Assembly: GCF_021647475.1 (NCBI RefSeq)
Contig: NZ_JAKIUR010000072.1
Coordinates: 1-9,799, forward strand
Length of the DNA: 9,799 nt
Direction of reading: 5' to 3'
Source of the DNA: Lutibacter sp.
Lineage (GTDB): Bacteria; Bacteroidota; Bacteroidia; Flavobacteriales; Flavobacteriaceae
In this document: piece after piece, positions 6,544 to 9,799 of the stretch
Numbering within the stretch: position 1 is the first letter of the stretch
Layout of the letters: each line of letters begins with the position of its first letter
The notes under the pieces: model-generated
The model's input: only the letters and a program-made list of their open reading frames with translations
What the model was told of the DNA's origin: nothing
The model's database searches: none
Translations under genes and position numbers: made by a program

Positions 6544-6723
6544 ATGGCTGAAATTAAAGAATGTTTAGTTTGTAAGAAAAATTCAAACGAAACACCAGTA
6601 ACAAAATTTTATTACCAAAAAAGTGAATTTTATATTTGTCCGCAACATATACCAGTTTTAATTCATAATCCACAAGAATTGGTTGGGTTGTTGCCAGATG
6701 CTGATAAGTTGGAAAAAGGTTAA
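6544..6723 (+). CDS. 59-residue CxxC/CxxH putative zinc-binding protein
   Basis: The product begins MAEIKECLVCKKN and holds Cys7-x2-Cys10 and, 21 residues on, Cys32-x2-His35 (YICPQHIP), a plausible four-ligand zinc-ribbon-like site. The C-terminus (NPQELVGLLPDADKLEKG) looks helical and acidic. I do not recognise a named family; similar short proteins annotated as hypothetical are, as far as I recall, common in flavobacteria. The ATG at 6544 is chosen because the longer reading starts inside the promoter. The gene stands alone, with its own strong promoter and a hairpin terminator on each side, so it is an independent short transcript and perhaps well expressed. Function is unknown; nucleic-acid or protein binding through the zinc site would be a guess. 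Confidence 0.8.
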   Translation: MAEIKECLVCKKNSNETPVTKFYYQKSEFYICPQHIPVLIHNPQELVGLLPDADKLEKG

Positions 6724-6747
6724 TTAAAAATTTAAATGTTAGATACT

Positions 6748-6777
6748 AAAAAAGCTCGCAATTAGCGAGCTTTTTTT
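6748..6777. terminator. Bidirectional terminator between mini-protein gene and pruA
   Basis: Stem AAAAAAGCTCGC (6748-6759) / GCGAGCTTTTTT (6765-6776) with an AATTA loop. The A-run on the left and T-run on the right make it a terminator on both strands, serving the mini-protein gene (stop 25 bp before) and pruA (stop at 6794 on the minus strand). Its core resembles the hairpin at 6440-6462. Confidence 0.88.
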
Positions 6778-6793
6778 GGTAGTTAAGTTTTTG

Positions 6794-8419
6794 TTAACCT
6801 AAAAACGGATACCTATAATCAGTAGGAGGTACAAAAGTTTCTTTAATAGTTCGGTTACTTACCCAACGTAATAAATTCCAAACAGAACCTGCTTTATCGT
6901 TAGTTCCTGATCCGCGAGCACCACCAAAAGGTTGTTGACCAACAACGGCTCCTGTTGGTTTATCATTGATATAGAAATTACCAGCAGCATTTTCTAATTT
7001 GTTAGTAGCAATATCAATTACATATCTATCACCACTAAAAATTGCTCCGGTTAAGGCATATTCACTTGTTTTGTCTAAAATATCTAATGATTCTTCCCAA
7101 GCTTTATCTTCATATATGTATATGGTGATAATTGGTCCGAACAGCTCAGTGTACATCGTTTTATATTGTGGATTGGTAGTAACAATTATAGTAGGCTCAA
7201 TAAAATAACCTTTTGAATCATCATAATTACCACCAACTATAATTTCAGCATCAACATCTTTTTTAGCTTGATCAATATAGCCAGAAAGTTTTTTAAAAGC
7301 TCTATCATCAATTACAGCATTTATAAAATTACCAGTATCAGCTGGAGTTCCCATTTTAAAAGATTTTATATCTTTAATTATGGCAGCTTTAATATCTTTC
7401 CATAAACTTTTTGGTAAATAGGCTCTTGAAGCAGCAGAACATTTTTGACCTTGGAATTCAAATGCACCTCTTGAAATTGCTGTAGCAACTTCTTGTGGAT
7501 TAGCAGTTGGATGTGCCCAAATAAAATCTTTTCCACCAGTTTCTCCCACAATTCTAGGGTAAGCTTTATAAGTATCAATATTGTTACCAATTGTTGTCCA
7601 AAAACTTTTAAATACAGGTGTAGAACCCGTAAAGTGAACTCCTGCAAAATCAGAACTTCCTAATAATACATCTGTTATCATGGATGAATTACCTGTAACC
7701 ATATTTATAACACCATCTGGTAAACCAGCAGCTTTAAATAATTCCATAATTACTTTTGCGGAATATACTTGAGAACGTGCTGGTTTCCAAATTACCACAT
7801 TTCCCATTAGTGCAGGTGCACCTGGTAAATTTCCTGCAATGGAAGTAAAGTTAAACGGAGTAATTGCATAAATAAATCCTTCTAACGGTCTATATTCCAT
7901 TCTATTCCAAATTCCAGCAGAAGATTGTGGTTGATTGCTGTAAATTTCTGTCATAAATTCAACATTAAATCTAAAGAAATCAATTAATTCACAAGCAGCA
8001 TCTATTTCAGCTTGAAATACATTTTTAGATTGTGCAATCATAGTGGCGGCATTCATTTTATCTCTAAATGGACCAGCTAATAAATCGGCTGCTTTTAAAA
8101 AAATTGCAGCTCTATCTTGCCAACTTGTTTTCGCCCATTTTTCTCTTGCTTCGGCAGCTTTTTTAATTGCTAATTCAAGATGTTCTTTTTCTGCGGTATG
8201 GTATTTTCCTACACAATGTTTATGATCGTGTGGAGGGTGAATATCAACTGTTTTTCCAGTTCTATATTCTTTGCCACCGATGTAGAATGGAATATCAATA
8301 TTTTCTTGATACATTTTGTTATAAGTAGCCATTAAACTTTTTAATTCTGGGCTACCTGGAGCATATGATTTAATAGGCTCGTTAACAGCTTTTGGTACTT
8401 GGTAAAATCCTGAAGCCAT
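6794..8419 (-). CDS. pruA: L-glutamate gamma-semialdehyde (1-pyrroline-5-carboxylate) dehydrogenase
   Basis: The 541-residue protein is a stand-alone P5C dehydrogenase of the ALDH4 type, which oxidises glutamate semialdehyde to glutamate with NAD+ in the second step of proline breakdown. Aldehyde dehydrogenase landmarks are ITPFNFTSIAGNLPGAPALM (186-205), VIWKPARSQ (209-217, cofactor-binding Lys), HFTGSTPVF (262-270), VGETGGKDF (291-299, general base Glu293) and GQKCSAASR (324-332, nucleophile Cys327). The N-terminal region with PFYIGGKEYRTG (44-55) is typical of the group and the length is normal. Proline dehydrogenase is not in the window, so in this genome the pathway is not fused as PutA. 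A perfect -7 element lies upstream and a bidirectional terminator downstream. The gene is monocistronic and divergent from the NRDE gene. Confidence 0.95.
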   Translation of the reverse strand: MASGFYQVPKAVNEPIKSYAPGSPELKSLMATYNKMYQENIDIPFYIGGKEYRTGKTVDIHPPHDHKHCVGKYHTAEKEHLELAIKKAAEAREKWAKTSWQDRAAIFLKAADLLAGPFRDKMNAATMIAQSKNVFQAEIDAACELIDFFRFNVEFMTEIYSNQPQSSAGIWNRMEYRPLEGFIYAITPFNFTSIAGNLPGAPALMGNVVIWKPARSQVYSAKVIMELFKAAGLPDGVINMVTGNSSMITDVLLGSSDFAGVHFTGSTPVFKSFWTTIGNNIDTYKAYPRIVGETGGKDFIWAHPTANPQEVATAISRGAFEFQGQKCSAASRAYLPKSLWKDIKAAIIKDIKSFKMGTPADTGNFINAVIDDRAFKKLSGYIDQAKKDVDAEIIVGGNYDDSKGYFIEPTIIVTTNPQYKTMYTELFGPIITIYIYEDKAWEESLDILDKTSEYALTGAIFSGDRYVIDIATNKLENAAGNFYINDKPTGAVVGQQPFGGARGSGTNDKAGSVWNLLRWVSNRTIKETFVPPTDYRYPFLG

Positions 8420-8458
8420 AATATTATTTTTTAAAGTGTTTTTATTTTAAATTTGTTG

Positions 8459-8466
8459 CAAAGTTA
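8459..8466 (-). promoter_or_regulatory. -7 promoter element of pruA
   Basis: On the minus strand TAACTTTG (8466-8459) matches TAnnTTTG exactly, about 40 bases before the pruA ATG. No convincing TTTG or TTG lies 17-23 bases further upstream, so activation by a regulator or a relaxed -33 is possible. The shared 104-bp divergent region (8420-8523) shows no equally clear element for the NRDE gene. Confidence 0.5.
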
Positions 8467-8523
8467 CTAAATAGAAACGACTTTTTTTAATATATTGAAT
8501 CTCAAAATTAGAATAATAACGCC

Positions 8524-9225
8524 ATGTGCACAGTTACTTTTTTACCTTTAAAAAACAACGATTTTATTTTAACATCAAATAGGGATGAACAAAAATCAAG
8601 GGAAACTTTTTTACCGAAAAATTATGTTGAAAATGAGGTGAATTTACTGTATCCAAAAGATAAAATTGCTGGAGGAACATGGATAGGAGTGAGCTCTAAA
8701 AAAAGATTGGTTTGCATTTTAAATGGTGGATTTGTAAATCATATTAAAAAGAAAAATTATGCCAAAAGTAGAGGTGTAATTGCTAAGGAATTATTGAAAG
8801 CTTCTAACTCAAAAGAATATATAACGCTATTAAATTTAGAAAATGTAGAACCATTTACAATGATAGTTGTTGATTGGAACGATATTAAATTACATTTATA
8901 CGAATTAATTTGGGATGAAAAGCAAAAACATTTTACTGAATTAGAACAGCAACCAAAAATATGGTCGTCTTCTACATTATACGCTGAAAGCAGTAAAAAC
9001 AATCGAAAAAAGTGGTTTCAAAATTGGCAAAACGAACAAGATTTTTCAATAGAAAATATTTTAAAATTTCACCATTCAGAAATTGGAGATAAGTCGCAAT
9101 CAGTTTTAATGAAACGCTCAACTATTGAAACCGTCAGTATAACTTCTGTTAAAAAGGAAAAAGGACAAATAGAAATGATTTATGAAGATGTTATTTCTTC
9201 AATTAAAAAAAAGATTTATTTTTAA
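8524..9225 (+). CDS. NRDE family (TANGO2-like) protein
   Basis: The 233-residue protein starts MCTVTFLPLKNNDFILTSNR and shows the NRDE family's defining features: Cys at position 2, the Asn19-Arg20-Asp21-Glu22 motif, and GGTWIGVS (50-57) followed by a hydrophobic strand and LNGGF. The family (COG3332) includes animal TANGO2, linked to haem handling and lipid metabolism; bacterial members have no settled function. Cys2 directly after the initiator Met recalls N-terminal-nucleophile hydrolases, which is inference. There is no signal peptide or membrane segment, so it is probably cytoplasmic. The start is fixed by the conserved MC opening. Its stop overlaps that of convergent apaG, with no room for an intrinsic terminator between. 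Confidence 0.88.
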   Translation: MCTVTFLPLKNNDFILTSNRDEQKSRETFLPKNYVENEVNLLYPKDKIAGGTWIGVSSKKRLVCILNGGFVNHIKKKNYAKSRGVIAKELLKASNSKEYITLLNLENVEPFTMIVVDWNDIKLHLYELIWDEKQKHFTELEQQPKIWSSSTLYAESSKNNRKKWFQNWQNEQDFSIENILKFHHSEIGDKSQSVLMKRSTIETVSITSVKKEKGQIEMIYEDVISSIKKKIYF

Positions 9226-9608
9226 TTACTAGTATTTGGAACCATTAATTGAAACGTAGGAATTACTACCTTAAAAGTGTTGGAATTACTTAAATTAATC
9301 ATCGTGTAAAAACCTTTCATTGCACCAATAGGCGAATTTAAAAAACAATTGGATTTATAGGTGTGTTTTTGTAAAGGTTTTAAAATAGGTTTTTTACCAA
9401 TTACGCCATCACCTTCTATAATTTCAATATTGTTTAAGGAATCAAATATTTTCCAGTGTCGGTTCAATAATTGAACGATTTCATTACTTTGATTTTCTAT
9501 AATAACCTGATAACTAAACGAATAATACAATCTATAATTTCGGTAGCTAGTACCTTCAAAAATAGAAGTAACAGAAACTTTTATACCATTTGTTACTTGT
9601 TGTACCAT
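9222..9608 (-). CDS. apaG: ApaG domain protein (DUF525)
   Basis: At 128 residues this matches ApaG in length and motifs: YYSFSYQVIIENQS (28-41), VQLLNRHWKIFDS (45-57), EGDGVIGKKPILKP (65-78, the G-x-G-x-x-G turn), YKSNCFL (84-90) and GAMKGFYTM (95-103). The fold is a fibronectin-III-like beta sandwich. The protein is named for genetic links to Co2+/Mg2+ efflux in enterobacteria, but its molecular activity is unresolved; related ApaG domains occur in F-box proteins and in a polymerase-interacting protein. It is cytoplasmic, with no signal peptide. The minus-strand -7 element TATCTTTG at 9641-9634 supports the ATG at 9608. The stop codon overlaps the NRDE stop. Confidence 0.93.
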   Translation of the reverse strand: MVQQVTNGIKVSVTSIFEGTSYRNYRLYYSFSYQVIIENQSNEIVQLLNRHWKIFDSLNNIEIIEGDGVIGKKPILKPLQKHTYKSNCFLNSPIGAMKGFYTMINLSNSNTFKVVIPTFQLMVPNTSN

Positions 9609-9633
9609 AATTTACTTAAGCCTTTGATTTTGT

Positions 9634-9641
9634 CAAAGATA
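9634..9641 (-). promoter_or_regulatory. -7 promoter element of apaG
   Basis: TATCTTTG (9641-9634, minus strand) matches TAnnTTTG exactly and lies 25 bases before the apaG ATG. A clear -33 is missing; the sequence at the right distance (AGGT) does not fit. Upstream of it begins the possibly mobile right-edge sequence, so an insertion may have replaced the original -33. Confidence 0.5.
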
Positions 9642-9682
9642 CGAATTTAATTAGTTACTGACCTTACGCAAGACATTCACGA

Positions 9683-9799
9683 TTACGCCACATTTTGATA
9701 TTTATTTGTTGATAACTCATTAATTTGTTTCATTGCGTTTTTTAGAGCGTTATAATAAATTCTATCTTTCAAAGCAAAGGCATTAGATTTTGTTCTAAT
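9683..9799 (-). CDS. C-terminal 38 residues of an unidentified ORF, cut by right edge
   Basis: On the minus strand a frame is open from the window edge to TAA at 9685-9683. It includes AFALKDRIYYNALKNAMKQI and ends NKYQNVA. The composition (basic, with an amphipathic helix-like stretch) looks like a real protein tail, and a transposase is one possibility, but I cannot assign a family. Just after the stop there are two TTACGC copies 19 bases apart (9664-9669 and 9683-9688), the second overlapping the stop, which may be part of an element end. The gene points toward apaG without an obvious terminator between. Confidence 0.4.
   Translation of the reverse strand: MRTKSNAFALKDRIYYNALKNAMKQINELSTNKYQNVA

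Noticed and set aside
7378..7647. An 89-codon minus-strand frame
   Set aside because: It is an out-of-frame reading within pruA across the catalytic Cys region; the pruA frame is uninterrupted and conserved.
85..9657. The 11-mer TTAATTAGTTA at both 85-95 and 9647-9657, considered as element ends or att sites
   Set aside because: It is pure low-complexity AT sequence, in direct orientation, and an 11-base match is expected by chance at this base composition.
1..9799. CRISPR array, tRNA, rRNA, toxin-antitoxin pair or defence genes
   Set aside because: No regularly spaced repeats, tRNA-like cloverleaf, rRNA segments or matching protein motifs were seen on either strand.

Overview
The window is very AT-rich DNA from a Bacteroidota genome, most likely a marine-type Flavobacteriaceae. 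Three things point there: the gene set (stand-alone pruA, a desaturase next to an aspC-type aminotransferase, a short dodecin, ApaG, an NRDE protein); start codons without Shine-Dalgarno sequences; and promoter-like elements of the Bacteroidota form TTTG/TTG-N19-TAnnTTTG. It reads as ordinary chromosomal core and housekeeping sequence with mobile-element debris at the left edge and an unidentified, possibly mobile, fragment at the right edge. I see no phage, CRISPR, toxin-antitoxin or defence island and no tRNA or rRNA.

Layout. Positions 1-365 hold a possible transposase N-terminus running off the left edge (minus strand) and the C-terminal remnant of an IS1595/ISXO2-type transposase (plus). 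Positions 367-2806 (minus) are a two-gene unit: a YyaL/SSP411-family thioredoxin-fold protein with a lipoprotein signal, overlapping by one base a DUF1304 membrane-protein gene that is broken by a one-base frameshift. Positions 2829-5466 (minus) are a second unit: fatty-acid desaturase, a PLP aminotransferase 9 bp downstream, then dodecin with its own probable promoter and a terminator. From 5622 the plus strand carries rsmG, a 3' intergenic stretch that may encode a small RNA, and a 59-residue CxxC/CxxH mini-protein with the best promoter in the window; a GC-rich hairpin lies on each side of that small gene. pruA (minus, 6794-8419) is divergent from an NRDE/TANGO2-like gene (plus, 8524-9225), which converges on apaG (minus) with overlapping stop codons. 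The last ~115 bp hold the C-terminal end of an unidentified minus-strand ORF.

The genes do not form one pathway. They cover membrane lipid desaturation, amino-acid metabolism (transamination; proline/glutamate-semialdehyde oxidation), flavin-type small-protein chemistry, 16S rRNA modification, envelope redox and several conserved proteins of unclear role. The most useful points are the frameshifted DUF1304 gene with IS debris against its 3' end, the two start-site corrections supported by promoters (dodecin and the mini-protein), the dodecin lacking the usual flavin-stacking Trp, and the possible small RNA after rsmG. I did not find convincing evidence of an undescribed multi-gene system.
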